DNA from: Microcaldota archaeon | GTDB lineage: Archaea > Micrarchaeota > Micrarchaeia > Micrarchaeales > Micrarchaeaceae | Direction of reading: 5' to 3' | NCBI GenBank assembly: GCA_021791535.1 | Contig: JAJYWI010000018.1 | Location: 1-38,559 of the forward strand | Length of the DNA stretch: 38,559 nucleotides | Part shown: positions 6,942-15,150 of the stretch, one piece after another | Position numbering within the stretch: the stretch's first letter is position 1 | How the letters are laid out: each line of letters starts with the position of its first letter | Position numbers and translations under genes: made by a program | The notes under the pieces: model-generated | What the model was told of the DNA's origin: nothing | Database searches by the model: none | The model's input: only the letters and a program-made list of their open reading frames with translations

Positions 6942-7814
6942 TTAAAAGATGTAAGATAGCAATACAGCTCCACCTACCACTAGTATTATTCCGATCCATT
7001 GGTTGAGTTCTGGTCTCTCTTTTAGGAATACAAGGGCAAGTATTACAGTGACTCCTCCTGAAAAGCCAGCTAGTGCAGATATCACGGGTAGATTTGCAGT
7101 TTTCAAGAAGAAAGCGTATAAAAAGGCGGTAGCGGCAATTGCATCAAGCGCACCGGCGCCTATTACATATGGCAGATACCTTTTCTCAGGCACAGCAAGA
7201 CTCTGTTTTGTAGCGTATCCGTATGCGAAGCCGAACACCATACCAATACCACGCCAAGTTAGATTAGTTAGCGCGAATCCAAGTGCTGCAATGTATAAGC
7301 TTGAAAACAGAACTGGAGTACCTGTAAAAACCATCGCAACTATCGCACTGATGACGCCAGCAGCCAGAATTCTCTTCTTCGTTTTGAAGGCGCTGAATTT
7401 TGTTGAAACAAGGATTATGCCGATTATTATCGCTGTTATGGCAACTAATTCGAGATTCGATACGACAACGCCAAGAAAAAATATTGCTCCGATAACTTGT
7501 ATTATGGGATAGGAATTAACCATAGGTGCATTAACCGACACATCTCCGTATCTAAATGCTCTAAAAGTGAAGAAGTTGGCAAAAAATGCAAATACCCCTC
7601 CAGTGATTACTGCTAGAAGTATGTCCGTTATTGTTACGTTAGAGTATGACAAAAAGAACGCTACCGGGATAAGCAGGACTAAGCTACTTGTAAGTAGAAG
7701 ATACACTGTAGTGCGCTGATGCCCTATCTTTCTAGACGCCTTTGCAGCAAGATAATCAGTAGTACCCCAGCAGAGCATTGCAACGAGACCAGCTACAATT
7801 GGTAGCGCACTCAT
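6942..7814 (-). CDS. EamA-type transporter (DMT superfamily)
   Basis: A 290-aa membrane protein with about ten hydrophobic segments in two halves, as in the drug/metabolite transporter superfamily. It has the opening IVAGLVAMLCWGTTDYLAAKASRK. The second half contains the closing pattern PVISALAGFSGGVTVILALVFLKERPELNQWIGIILVVGG, of which the LKERPxxxQWxGxxLVxGG part is the EamA signature. The substrate cannot be read from sequence; relatives export amino acids, sugars or other metabolites. A TATA-like CTTAATAAG near 7840-7848 lies about 28 bp upstream of the ATG at 7814. It ends 25 bp from the convergent orphan gene. Confidence 0.85.
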   Translation of the reverse strand: MSALPIVAGLVAMLCWGTTDYLAAKASRKIGHQRTTVYLLLTSSLVLLIPVAFFLSYSNVTITDILLAVITGGVFAFFANFFTFRAFRYGDVSVNAPMVNSYPIIQVIGAIFFLGVVVSNLELVAITAIIIGIILVSTKFSAFKTKKRILAAGVISAIVAMVFTGTPVLFSSLYIAALGFALTNLTWRGIGMVFGFAYGYATKQSLAVPEKRYLPYVIGAGALDAIAATAFLYAFFLKTANLPVISALAGFSGGVTVILALVFLKERPELNQWIGIILVVGGAVLLSYIF

Positions 7815-7880
7815 AGAGTATGCTCTGGAAACGATATCTTATTAAGCTTCTTGCAACGGGAAACGTCGGTATCAAAAGGT

Positions 7881-8274
7881 TTATTTTTGTTTCTTCTTTT
7901 TCTTACCAATTAGTTCTATCCATATCCCATCTGGGTCCTCAACGTATGCCAACGTGCTCCTCCAATCATCGAATTGCTTTGCTGCAATTTTTGCACCGTT
8001 GGATACTAACCTTTTTACTTCTGTCTCAACGTCTTCGACCATAAAACCCAGATGATCTAGCTCTTCTCCGTTTTTGTATGGAGTATAGAATTTATTGTTT
8101 TGTGGATACCAGTTGAGTTCTAGTCTTTGCTTTGTTTTAGGGTTCTATGAGAGATACAAATTTGCCGCAGTGCCCCATTGTTCCTTTCCCTTCAACCTTT
8201 AATCCAAGGTTGGTATAGAATTTGATCGATCTGTTAAGGTTCCTAATGCGTATTCCACTATAAATGAACTTCAC
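7881..8274 (-). pseudogene. VOC/glyoxalase family protein, frameshifted
   Basis: On the minus strand, a GTG at 8274 begins KFIYSGIRIRNLNRSIKFY and runs to SLIEP followed by TAA at 8137-8139. Shifting one base at the CCC run (8140-8142) restores reading: KTKQRLELNWYP, then ELDHLGFMVEDVE, ending YVEDPDGIWIELIG and a Lys tail at 7881. Together they give a full-length vicinal-oxygen-chelate protein of about 130 aa: beta-alpha-beta-beta-beta twice, DHLGF metal-ligand strand, and DPDGxxIEL end. The break is a single extra base. It is either a recent pseudogene, a sequencing error or a recoding site. It starts 11 bp after the stop of the HTH regulator, so it would be in that operon. Confidence 0.75.
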
Positions 8275-8285
8275 GCGCTTACACC

Positions 8286-8981
8286 TTATATTTTGTTTAA
8301 TCTCTCATAGATCTCATCCATGCCCAGCTTCGTCGTAAGGAGAGGTATCTTCTCTATCTGGGCTATCTTTATGGCCAGCTTGTCTATGGTCGTTATTCCG
8401 TGTAGCACCACCAGCTTCGGCTTTATCGGCGCCACCCTTATCACCACCATGGGAGACCTTCCGGTCGATACGTGGTCGAAGAGGAACGCCCTCTCGAGGG
8501 TCGAGCCGAACAGCTTCGGGTAATCCGACGGGGACATATCTAGTATTACCTTGAGGCTGTCAACCGATGTGTATCCGAAAAGCCTCACCGAATCCAGGTA
8601 GCTCGGGTTGGCTATTATCTTGCCGTCTATGACTCTGTTGAAGTCTATGCCGCTTATAGGCGCTGCGAAATCGTGGATCGTGTAGAACTTCTCCTCTGTC
8701 CTCTTTGGGGAAAGCTTCTCAAGCCCATTGATGACAGTGCTTCCTTTCTCCTCGTCTATCGAGAAGAGGGCGTCTACGAACCTCTTTATCACGCCAACCC
8801 CTGGGCTCATCCTGCGGTTGCTCTCGTAGTCGCTTATCGTAGATGTAGATATCTTGATCTGCTTTGCGAGCTCGACTTGCGTTATGCCGAAGAGCTCCCG
8901 CCATTTCTTCATCGCGCTGCCTGGGCTCTCCGACAGGGCTATTTCCCCTGCTATTTTCTCCCTTAGCTCGTCCATGGTCAC
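8286..8981 (-). CDS. XRE-family HTH transcriptional regulator with archaeal C-terminal domain
   Basis: A 231-aa protein. After a short N-terminal helix it has an XRE helix-turn-helix (residues about 25-70): WRELFGITQVELAKQIKIS, then TSTISDYESNRRMSPG. The C-terminal 150 residues (HDFAAPISGIDFNRVIDGK, GYTSVDSLKVILDM, and VIRVAPIKPKLVVLHG) resemble the predicted archaeal transcriptional regulators grouped as COG1709. The ligand or DNA target is unknown. Its ATG overlaps the stop of the upstream membrane protein gene (ATGA-type, 8978-8981), so the two are translationally coupled and probably functionally linked. Confidence 0.85.
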   Translation of the reverse strand: MTMDELREKIAGEIALSESPGSAMKKWRELFGITQVELAKQIKISTSTISDYESNRRMSPGVGVIKRFVDALFSIDEEKGSTVINGLEKLSPKRTEEKFYTIHDFAAPISGIDFNRVIDGKIIANPSYLDSVRLFGYTSVDSLKVILDMSPSDYPKLFGSTLERAFLFDHVSTGRSPMVVIRVAPIKPKLVVLHGITTIDKLAIKIAQIEKIPLLTTKLGMDEIYERLNKI

Positions 8982-9760
8982 TCCGCCTTTGTCTGCATGC
9001 TCTTCCTGCCCTTTCTCTGCGATTTCTTTTTAATGTTCTTATAAAGCTGGTCTATCTGCTCTTCAGTCATGTTACTTTTCTGCACAGCTTGCCGCGCAGA
9101 TGCTGGCTCTCCGGGAGCGATGGGCTGCTTCTTCACGATTCCATATATTACAAGGGCTATGCCTGCGATGAGCAATACGAAGAAGCTCGCGCCTGCGGCA
9201 AGCACTCCGACAGCTGACTCTGCCTGAGAGCCTGCAAGAGATGATGACGTTGACTCGTATAGCACCGAGGCTTTCACGCCGCTTGCGCTTGACGCGCTTC
9301 CGTTGGTGTTGTCAACTACAGCGTAATATGTTCCTGTCACGTTATCTAGCGATGTACTGTTGGTTTCGTAGAACGGCGTCGTGTTGTCTATGGATGCGGA
9401 ATAGGGGATCGTAGCGGACTTCGTGCCTAAGTACCCGTAGACCAGGCCAGCGCCTTCGAGCGGCAGCGCGGATCGGTACCCCGAAGGCGCGTTCGTTGAA
9501 TACATTGAGCTGCTCCATTTGAGGAAACCTGTGCTATTGAAAACATAAAAATTCACAGGCGCATCGCTGATCATCGCGATTATGGCTGGCTGGCGCGTAA
9601 GCTGGACCTGCGCGTATGTGAATGCAGAAGCGCCGACTGTGACGTTCTTCTGCGTGAAGAGGTTGTTCACTGTGGAGTTGAGCAGGCTGCCAGCGAGCAG
9701 AAGCATGGCGAACGCGACCACTAGCAGTATTACCCCTATATAGATAAACTTCTTCTTCAT
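8978..9760 (-). CDS. Two-TM envelope protein of unknown function
   Basis: A 260-aa protein. It has an N-terminal TM or signal anchor (residues 5-27) and an outside domain of about 155 residues with several N-x-S/T sites (NST, NVT, NTT, NGS) and a predicted beta-rich GTYYAVVDN pattern. A second TM follows (about 183-209), then a basic cytoplasmic tail of about 50 residues rich in Lys/Arg/Gln. No family is recognised. An SD-like GGGGGA at 9767-9772, 6 nt before the ATG, supports the start. It is translationally coupled to the HTH regulator, so it might anchor, sense for or be controlled by it. Confidence 0.75.
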   Translation of the reverse strand: MKKKFIYIGVILLVVAFAMLLLAGSLLNSTVNNLFTQKNVTVGASAFTYAQVQLTRQPAIIAMISDAPVNFYVFNSTGFLKWSSSMYSTNAPSGYRSALPLEGAGLVYGYLGTKSATIPYSASIDNTTPFYETNSTSLDNVTGTYYAVVDNTNGSASSASGVKASVLYESTSSSLAGSQAESAVGVLAAGASFFVLLIAGIALVIYGIVKKQPIAPGEPASARQAVQKSNMTEEQIDQLYKNIKKKSQRKGRKSMQTKAE

Positions 9761-9787
9761 GAGTATTCCCCCAGGTGTATCTCGCTA

Positions 9788-9830
9788 AAGGTATTTAGAA
9801 CCCTATATGTTGCAAACATATTAAATATCA
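9788..9830. promoter_or_regulatory. Divergent promoter region (envelope protein / KaiC-like)
   Basis: On the plus strand, ATATTAAATATC at 9818-9829 lies about 30 bp before the KaiC-like ATG at 9857. On the minus strand, TTCTAAATACC (about 9790-9800) lies upstream of the envelope protein gene. The two promoters are separate. Confidence 0.45.
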
Positions 9831-9856
9831 ATCAGTCAATTATCTATGGTGCATGT

Positions 9857-10600
9857 ATGGCGGTGGCTTCTCCCGTTGGGAACGATAGGATAGCAACTGG
9901 AATCGATGGGCTTGACACCCTGCTCTATGGGGGCGTGCCTGCAGGCAATCAGGTCATCATAGCAGGAGGGCCTGGTGCAGGAAAGACACTACTCTCCCTT
10001 GAGATACTGTACAACAACGCGAAAAAAGGGGGCTCTGGAACCTTCATAGCACTGGAAGAGCAGGAGAGCGTAGTGATTCAAAACTTCAAGCGTGCGTTTC
10101 CTAGCCTTTCCGACATAGATGACCTTGTGGCCAATAACTCGCTGGTCGTAGCTGGCGAAGAGGTTACTCCGAAAATGGAGGTAGGTAGCGACTCTGAGTC
10201 GTACTCGTTCGGGAACGTGATATCAAGCATTGAAAGCATAATAAGGTCAAACAATTCGAAATGCGTTGTGATAGACTCGCTATCGCTGATAAAGCTGATG
10301 TTTGACAACCAGGCGCTCTATAGGAAGTACATGCTCATGCTCTCTTTTAACCTCAGGAAGCTCGGGGTGAACAGCTTCCTTACGATGGAGCTGCCTCACT
10401 CCGATAGGGGCGCGCTAGCTTTCAGCCCGGAGTTCTTCATATTCGACGGTACGATAGTGATGTACCAGGGAATCGAGGAGAACAAACGAACATTCAGCCT
10501 CGAAGTAATTAAGATGCGCGGCTCAAACCACAGTCTCTCGTTCTCGCCGTATGAGATAACGAACAAGGGCTTCAAGGTTTTTTCGATAAGCGAAATGTGA
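9857..10600 (+). CDS. KaiC/RecA-like ATPase (single domain)
   Basis: A 247-aa RecA-superfamily ATPase of the archaeal KaiC-like group. It opens with RIATGIDGLDTLLYGGVPAGNQ and has Walker A GGPGAGKT at residues 37-44. The catalytic glutamates are in FIALEEQES, and Walker B is the VVIDSLSLIKLM strand. The closing IKMRGSNHS is typical of the KaiC RxRGxxHs ending. It holds one ATPase domain, unlike the double-domain cyanobacterial clock protein. Archaeal relatives include FlaH/ArlH-type motor regulators and other signalling ATPases. The gene is followed after 15 bp by a secreted repeat protein, so a role in envelope or signalling is possible. Confidence 0.88.
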   Translation: MAVASPVGNDRIATGIDGLDTLLYGGVPAGNQVIIAGGPGAGKTLLSLEILYNNAKKGGSGTFIALEEQESVVIQNFKRAFPSLSDIDDLVANNSLVVAGEEVTPKMEVGSDSESYSFGNVISSIESIIRSNNSKCVVIDSLSLIKLMFDNQALYRKYMLMLSFNLRKLGVNSFLTMELPHSDRGALAFSPEFFIFDGTIVMYQGIEENKRTFSLEVIKMRGSNHSLSFSPYEITNKGFKVFSISEM

Positions 10601-10615
10601 GAGTTAGGTGCTAGT

Positions 10616-11701
10616 GTGTGGCCCTCCAATAAGAGCAAGGCTGCCGGCTCCCAGAGCGTCAAGGTAGAGACTACGCAGAGGGAACGCCTTATAATCCTTG
10701 CTGTGATAACCGTTGCGCTCGTAATCATAGCCGGAGTAGTGCTAGTTGCCGCTTCGACTGGCACTCCGCTAAGCAGGTGCAACAGGATAATAGTCTCGCA
10801 GCAGAGGTCAGCTTGCCTGCTCGGACTGGCGAATGCGACAGGGAACGTATCCGTATGCAGCTACCTGCATGGCTCGCAGTCAGAAGAATGCGTATCAGGG
10901 ATAGCGCTCGCCTCCGGCAACCCTGGCCTTTGCAGCAGCCTATCTTACAACGAATCGTTCTATGGCCAATGCGTAATATCTACAGGGATATCATCGCACA
11001 CGGTATCGTACTGCTTGTCGTTATCCGAACCGTACCTCTCAAGCTGCGTTTACACTATTGCAGAGGCAGGCAACTTCAGCAACATATCAGAATGCAACTA
11101 TATATCTAATGCCAGCCTGAAGGGCCAGTGCAGCGCGAAGAGCTATTACGAGGAGGTGCTGAAATCCAGAGATGCGAGCTACTGCGCATACCTGCCGTCC
11201 ACCCTCAACTCTACTCTTGTATCGTACATGGCAGGAACAAGCGTGAGCGTCCTTGGAGAAAGCAACGCCTCGGCAGCGCTGCCGTACTTGAACGCTACGA
11301 CGCCAATGCAGTACTGCTATTACAACGTAGCGTTGCTCAACCGCAATAGTTCCATGTGCAGCATGGCTGGCTCGAAGCTCAGCGCGCAGTGCAGTGCAAG
11401 TTTATCCACAGGGAGCAACTATACAGTAGGTGCATCAAACGTGATAACTCTGCAGAACGTGACGTCCCTATGCGCCGCTGCGCCTGCATCTGTGCAAAGC
11501 CTCTGCGCTGATTCCCTCTACACCTACATAGCGGTAAAGCAGAGGAATGCCTCCGTATGCGACCTCATATCATCGGGAGTCTACCAGTATGCATGCTACA
11601 CTTCGATGGCTAGGACGTACAACGACAGCTCGTACTGCGACTATATACAGAACTCTACCATAATGTCTGACTGCCTTATATACGGAAACACGACAACGTA
11701 G
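10616..11701 (+). CDS. Membrane-anchored extracellular Cys-pair repeat protein
   Basis: A 361-aa protein beginning with GTG, preceded by AGGTG at 10606-10610, 5 nt away. A short basic N-terminus and one TM helix (about 25-47) lead into an outside domain with about 20 cysteines. They occur in pairs in an irregular repeat of roughly 20-30 residues: N-x-S-x-C-x-x-L, 8-10 residues, C-x-x-x-x-A. Examples are NVSVCSYLHGSQSEEC, NPGLCSSL and NASVCDLISSGVYQYAC. Many N-x-S/T sites support surface exposure and glycosylation. The pattern suggests stacked two-helix units each closed by a disulfide, like a secreted TPR/Sel1-style solenoid. No known family is recognised with confidence. Confidence 0.75.
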   Translation: MWPSNKSKAAGSQSVKVETTQRERLIILAVITVALVIIAGVVLVAASTGTPLSRCNRIIVSQQRSACLLGLANATGNVSVCSYLHGSQSEECVSGIALASGNPGLCSSLSYNESFYGQCVISTGISSHTVSYCLSLSEPYLSSCVYTIAEAGNFSNISECNYISNASLKGQCSAKSYYEEVLKSRDASYCAYLPSTLNSTLVSYMAGTSVSVLGESNASAALPYLNATTPMQYCYYNVALLNRNSSMCSMAGSKLSAQCSASLSTGSNYTVGASNVITLQNVTSLCAAAPASVQSLCADSLYTYIAVKQRNASVCDLISSGVYQYACYTSMARTYNDSSYCDYIQNSTIMSDCLIYGNTTT

Positions 11702-11711
11702 TTGCTTTTTG

Positions 11712-13121
11712 ATGCAGAACTATAGAGGAATCGTAACTTCTGTTAAAAGGTCACCGGACCCGCGCGACAACTTATACACGATAGTCTCGACGAAAGCAAT
11801 TTCGGCGAAGAGCGCGATGCTGATGGAGGTCAATGATATCGTAGATGTGACTCTAGGCGACCGCGCGATAACCTCTGTTGAAGTTGCCGGAAAGGCGTCA
11901 AGCGACGACTTCGAAAAGGCGCTGGGCAGGCTTGTAGGCGCGCTGGATATAGGGCTCAATGCAAATAGAGTTGCAATGAGATACAGAGACAGGGCTTACG
12001 GCGGCACTCTGCACAAGATGGCTGGAGCGCTTGAGGGAGCTGCGCTCTCGCTGGCTGGTGCGTACCTATCCGGCGCGCCAATCATAGTAAGATTCCACCA
12101 TGATGGCGACGGGTCGAGCGGCGCCGTTTCACTTTACAGGGCGCTCTCGTGCATATCCGAGAAGCTTTTTGTTGGGCAGCGCGGCGTATCGTGGGTGATG
12201 CACAGGGGGGTAGAGTACGACAGGGAATCTTTCTACGCAGACACGCTGGAAATGAAAAACTACGAGAGTGCGTCCAGGCCGGTCGTACTAATCAGCGACT
12301 TCGGCACAGCGCCTGGCAGCGAACAGCAGCTTAGGGATGCATCAGGCAAGGCCACGGTGATAATGCTTGACCATCATCCGCCCTACACATCGTTCCCGAA
12401 GGGCTCTGTGCTGTACATAAACCCATGGGACTACGGATCAGACACAAACTTCACAGCAGGCTTATTGACATCATTTCTCGCGGAAACGCTGTGCGATGTC
12501 GATACAGATGACATGAAGAGCGCGTCGCTAATAAGCGATTTCAGCGCTTTCGCAGACAGGTCGGACGGGGACGCCGTGAGGAGGGCGGTGATACTCGACT
12601 ACCTGACAAACGTAGCCGGGAGGTCTGATTCCAGCATATCTAGGTTGACGCCTTCGTATATAGAGTCTGTGCTGTCAAGCAAGGAGAAGTCTGACGATAT
12701 ATTCTACACTGCTTCAAGCACGATGAACGAGATGCTTGACCTCGGAGTGAAAAGTGTAAAACCATACAGGTGCAAGGACGGGATAACCGCATTCGTGCTT
12801 GAGTTCGAGACGCTGCCGAAAAGCGATACCGGTTACCCGCTGCCAGGCAGGTACAGCTCAAGGCTCCAGGAGAGACTGGAGTCTATAAACGGGGAGCGCA
12901 CGATTACGCTAATGCACTATGGGGGCTACATAACACTGCGCATATCGAAAGGCATATCGAAGGCTGTGGGCATACTCAGGATAATAGACGAGATTGCCAA
13001 ATCGTCAGACTACGATGTCTCTGGAGGCGGGCACAACGAGGCGGCAAGCATACGCGTGGACAAGTCCCATACTGGGGAGGTTGTCAACATCGTGCTGAGG
13101 AAGATAGGCGCTAGCCTCTGA
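11712..13121 (+). CDS. DHH/DHHA1 phosphoesterase (archaeal RecJ-like)
   Basis: A 469-aa soluble protein. An N-terminal region of about 70 residues could be an OB-like domain. The DHH core has IIVRFHHDGDGSSGA (residues 124-137), VVLISDFGTAPG, the MLDHHPP motif (DHH at 220-222) and YGSDTNFTAG. The DHHA1 end carries SGGGHNEAA, the GGGH substrate-binding motif. This is the RecJ/GAN-type nuclease or oligonucleotide phosphodiesterase family; archaeal members work with the GINS/CMG replisome or degrade short RNA/DNA. The ATG at 11712 is preferred over the preceding TTG. It overlaps the end of the convergent rfcL by 11 bp. The exact substrate is unresolved. Confidence 0.85.
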   Translation: MQNYRGIVTSVKRSPDPRDNLYTIVSTKAISAKSAMLMEVNDIVDVTLGDRAITSVEVAGKASSDDFEKALGRLVGALDIGLNANRVAMRYRDRAYGGTLHKMAGALEGAALSLAGAYLSGAPIIVRFHHDGDGSSGAVSLYRALSCISEKLFVGQRGVSWVMHRGVEYDRESFYADTLEMKNYESASRPVVLISDFGTAPGSEQQLRDASGKATVIMLDHHPPYTSFPKGSVLYINPWDYGSDTNFTAGLLTSFLAETLCDVDTDDMKSASLISDFSAFADRSDGDAVRRAVILDYLTNVAGRSDSSISRLTPSYIESVLSSKEKSDDIFYTASSTMNEMLDLGVKSVKPYRCKDGITAFVLEFETLPKSDTGYPLPGRYSSRLQERLESINGERTITLMHYGGYITLRISKGISKAVGILRIIDEIAKSSDYDVSGGGHNEAASIRVDKSHTGEVVNIVLRKIGASL

Positions 13122-14334
13122 TTGCAAGAATTCCTTTGACCTCATTGTCAGTCATATCGAACCTGCTTGCAAAAAAATCGTAGACCGACTCGCTGCCGTC
13201 GCGCTGCACCGCCAGATTGGCTGCCGAGGAGAGCAGCGGGAGTACGCTTGATTTTATCTCCTTGATGCTCATGTGCACCTTCTTCTGCAGCTTCTTAGCC
13301 AATTCTGTCTGCAATCCCCTTGATTCCTTCGTACCGCTGAGCGATGATATGACCTTTGGAAAGGAGTATCTCATTCTGCTGTCAGGATAGCTGCTCTTCG
13401 ACAGCGCGACCCCGCTTGACATCATCACGTTCATGTAGCGCCAGTACGTATAGTATTGGCTCCTTGAAGCCCTAGAGTTGAAACCGCTCGCCATAGCGAG
13501 CATTCTGTATGCATCGCGCAGGTCCTCCTTCTGCAGGTACCTGTGCGGGAGGTTCTCATCTATCCATTTCATCAGCATCTCGTTGTCCACATCTGAGGAC
13601 GCCATCGCCTTTAGTGGCACGGCCAACGTATTCGACTGGAATATCTTGTCTAGCACCGAGAAGATGTCAGACTTCCTATCGCGCATGCCTATGGATTCCA
13701 GCATCTCGTCGTCGGATCCTACCATGACAATCAGGTCGTTCAATGCGCTCCTGGCGTCGCCGGCCGCCCTGCTGGCTATGCCATCTATTACGTTGGGGCT
13801 TAGGTCAGCTCCTATCCTCTTGGCCGCATTCCTGAGCACTGCCGCAACCTCATCGTTGCGCAACCTCTTGAACTCAACATTGTCGGTCTTTCCCCTTAGG
13901 AAGGCTATCTTCCGGTTCCACATGTCGTTGGCTATCAGTATTATCGGGCTCTTCGACTCGCCTATCAGCTTGTTTATCGCTCCTGCGGCACCCTCGTCGT
14001 GCTTGCCGGATAGCTCGTCGACCTCATCGAGGAGCAGCATGTTTATCTTGCCGAACAGGCTCCTTGTGTTAGATGATACGTGCAGCATACTCGCTATGGA
14101 TTCGGCGTCGCGGTAGTCGCTTGCACTCATTTCAACCAAATTCCAGCCGTGCTCGGCGGCAAGCATATGGGAGGTCGCCGTCTTGCCGGTGCCCGGAGGC
14201 CCGTATATCAGGAGGGGCTTGCGCCGCGCCCCATTGTCAACGTCTGAAGCGAATCTCTCTAGGTAGGTTATCTGCTCGGAGTGCCCGACTATGTCATCAA
14301 TGCTGTCGACGTAGGCCGAATCGAAATCAGGCAT
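13111..14334 (-). CDS. rfcL: Replication factor C large subunit
   Basis: A 407-aa AAA+ clamp-loader subunit. It has IDDIVGHSEQITYLERF, Walker A GPPGTGKT (residues 45-52), SASDYRD, Walker B MLLLDEVDEL (about 99-108), and sensor regions around IILIANDMWN and DARSALNDL. The C-terminal all-alpha domain has the YTYWRYMNVMMSSG pattern typical of archaeal RfcL. With the small subunit, not in this window, it loads the PCNA clamp on primed DNA. Its length is close to the usual 400-500 aa, without the long charged, PIP-box-containing tail of some euryarchaeal forms. It is divergently oriented to uppS. Confidence 0.95.
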   Translation of the reverse strand: MPDFDSAYVDSIDDIVGHSEQITYLERFASDVDNGARRKPLLIYGPPGTGKTATSHMLAAEHGWNLVEMSASDYRDAESIASMLHVSSNTRSLFGKINMLLLDEVDELSGKHDEGAAGAINKLIGESKSPIILIANDMWNRKIAFLRGKTDNVEFKRLRNDEVAAVLRNAAKRIGADLSPNVIDGIASRAAGDARSALNDLIVMVGSDDEMLESIGMRDRKSDIFSVLDKIFQSNTLAVPLKAMASSDVDNEMLMKWIDENLPHRYLQKEDLRDAYRMLAMASGFNSRASRSQYYTYWRYMNVMMSSGVALSKSSYPDSRMRYSFPKVISSLSGTKESRGLQTELAKKLQKKVHMSIKEIKSSVLPLLSSAANLAVQRDGSESVYDFFASRFDMTDNEVKGILAIRG

Positions 14335-14343
14335 GAAAGATTA

Positions 14344-14379
14344 CCTTTATAACTTTATGTCTTGTATTTTTATAATCGT
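14344..14379. promoter_or_regulatory. Compact divergent promoter (rfcL / uppS)
   Basis: CTTTATAAC at 14345-14353 lies about 31 bp before the uppS ATG at 14380. A second AT-rich element, TATTTTTATAATC at 14365-14377, reads as a TATA box on the minus strand about 37 bp from the rfcL ATG. Only 45 bp separate the two genes. Confidence 0.45.
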
Positions 14380-15135
14380 ATGTGCGTAAAGGGCAGGCTG
14401 ACAGGCAGGCCCGATGATGTGATTAAAATGGCGAGAAAGAGCAAGGATGGCAGCAACATACCGCTGCACATAGCCATAATACCAGACGGCAACAGAAGGT
14501 GGGCCAGGACTAACAGGCTGAACCTGGTAAAGGGCTACAGCGCTGGCATAAACAAGATAATAGACGTCTGCATATGGGCGCAGAAGCAGGGGGTGAAAAC
14601 TGTATCGGTTTGGGCGCTATCCTCAGAGAATGTGAAGGAGAGGAGCAGGGGCGAGCTTAGCCTCCTTTATAGGCTGTACACGAGGGCGGCATACGACAGC
14701 GGCATACTGAAGCTGCTGCAGGAGAACCGAGCTCATGTAAGGATAATAGGCAACCTATCGCTGCTGCCGGCCAGGCTGAGGGAGGCGCTGAAGAGAGTAG
14801 AGAGGAAGACAAGGATGTACAAGGACCTTTCTATAAACCTGCTTGTGAGCTATGGCGGCAGGGACGACATAGAATATGCTGTAAAGAGCGTGGCAGCAAG
14901 AGGCGCGAGGGCAGATGCCGAGTCGATACGCTCAAACCTTATGACTGCTGATGTGCCGGACGTTGACCTTATAATAAGGACATCGGGCGAGAGGAGGCTC
15001 TCTGGCTTCCTGCCGTGGCAGTCAAATTATTCTGAGCTCTACTTCGCAAGGAAGAACTGGCCTGATTTCGGGAAGGGCGACCTGAAGAGGGCCATAGAAG
15101 CATTCAAGAGAAGACAAAGGAGGTTCGGCGGGTAA
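14380..15135 (+). CDS. uppS: cis-Prenyltransferase (undecaprenyl/polyprenyl diphosphate synthase)
   Basis: A 251-aa enzyme that extends short allylic diphosphates with isopentenyl diphosphate in cis. It makes the polyprenyl carrier lipid used for glycan assembly. It shows the signature IAIIPDGNRRWA (catalytic Asp36), VWALSSENVKERSRGE, VRIIGNLSLLP, NLLVSYGGRDDI, LIIRTSGERRLSGFLPWQ and SELYF near the end, so all five conserved regions are present. The ATG at 14380 is chosen from the TATA spacing; the TTG at 14362 lies too near the promoter, and the ATG at 14428 would also give a functional protein. It is followed 15 bp later by the DUF2070 gene. Confidence 0.93.
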   Translation: MCVKGRLTGRPDDVIKMARKSKDGSNIPLHIAIIPDGNRRWARTNRLNLVKGYSAGINKIIDVCIWAQKQGVKTVSVWALSSENVKERSRGELSLLYRLYTRAAYDSGILKLLQENRAHVRIIGNLSLLPARLREALKRVERKTRMYKDLSINLLVSYGGRDDIEYAVKSVAARGARADAESIRSNLMTADVPDVDLIIRTSGERRLSGFLPWQSNYSELYFARKNWPDFGKGDLKRAIEAFKRRQRRFGG

Positions 15136-15150
15136 GCAAGCCGTGTTTTG

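Noticed and set aside
6942-7814. Plus-strand 169-codon ORF at 7003-7512 opposite the EamA gene
   Set aside because: It is the antisense of a clear ten-TM transporter, and it has no start signal or motif.
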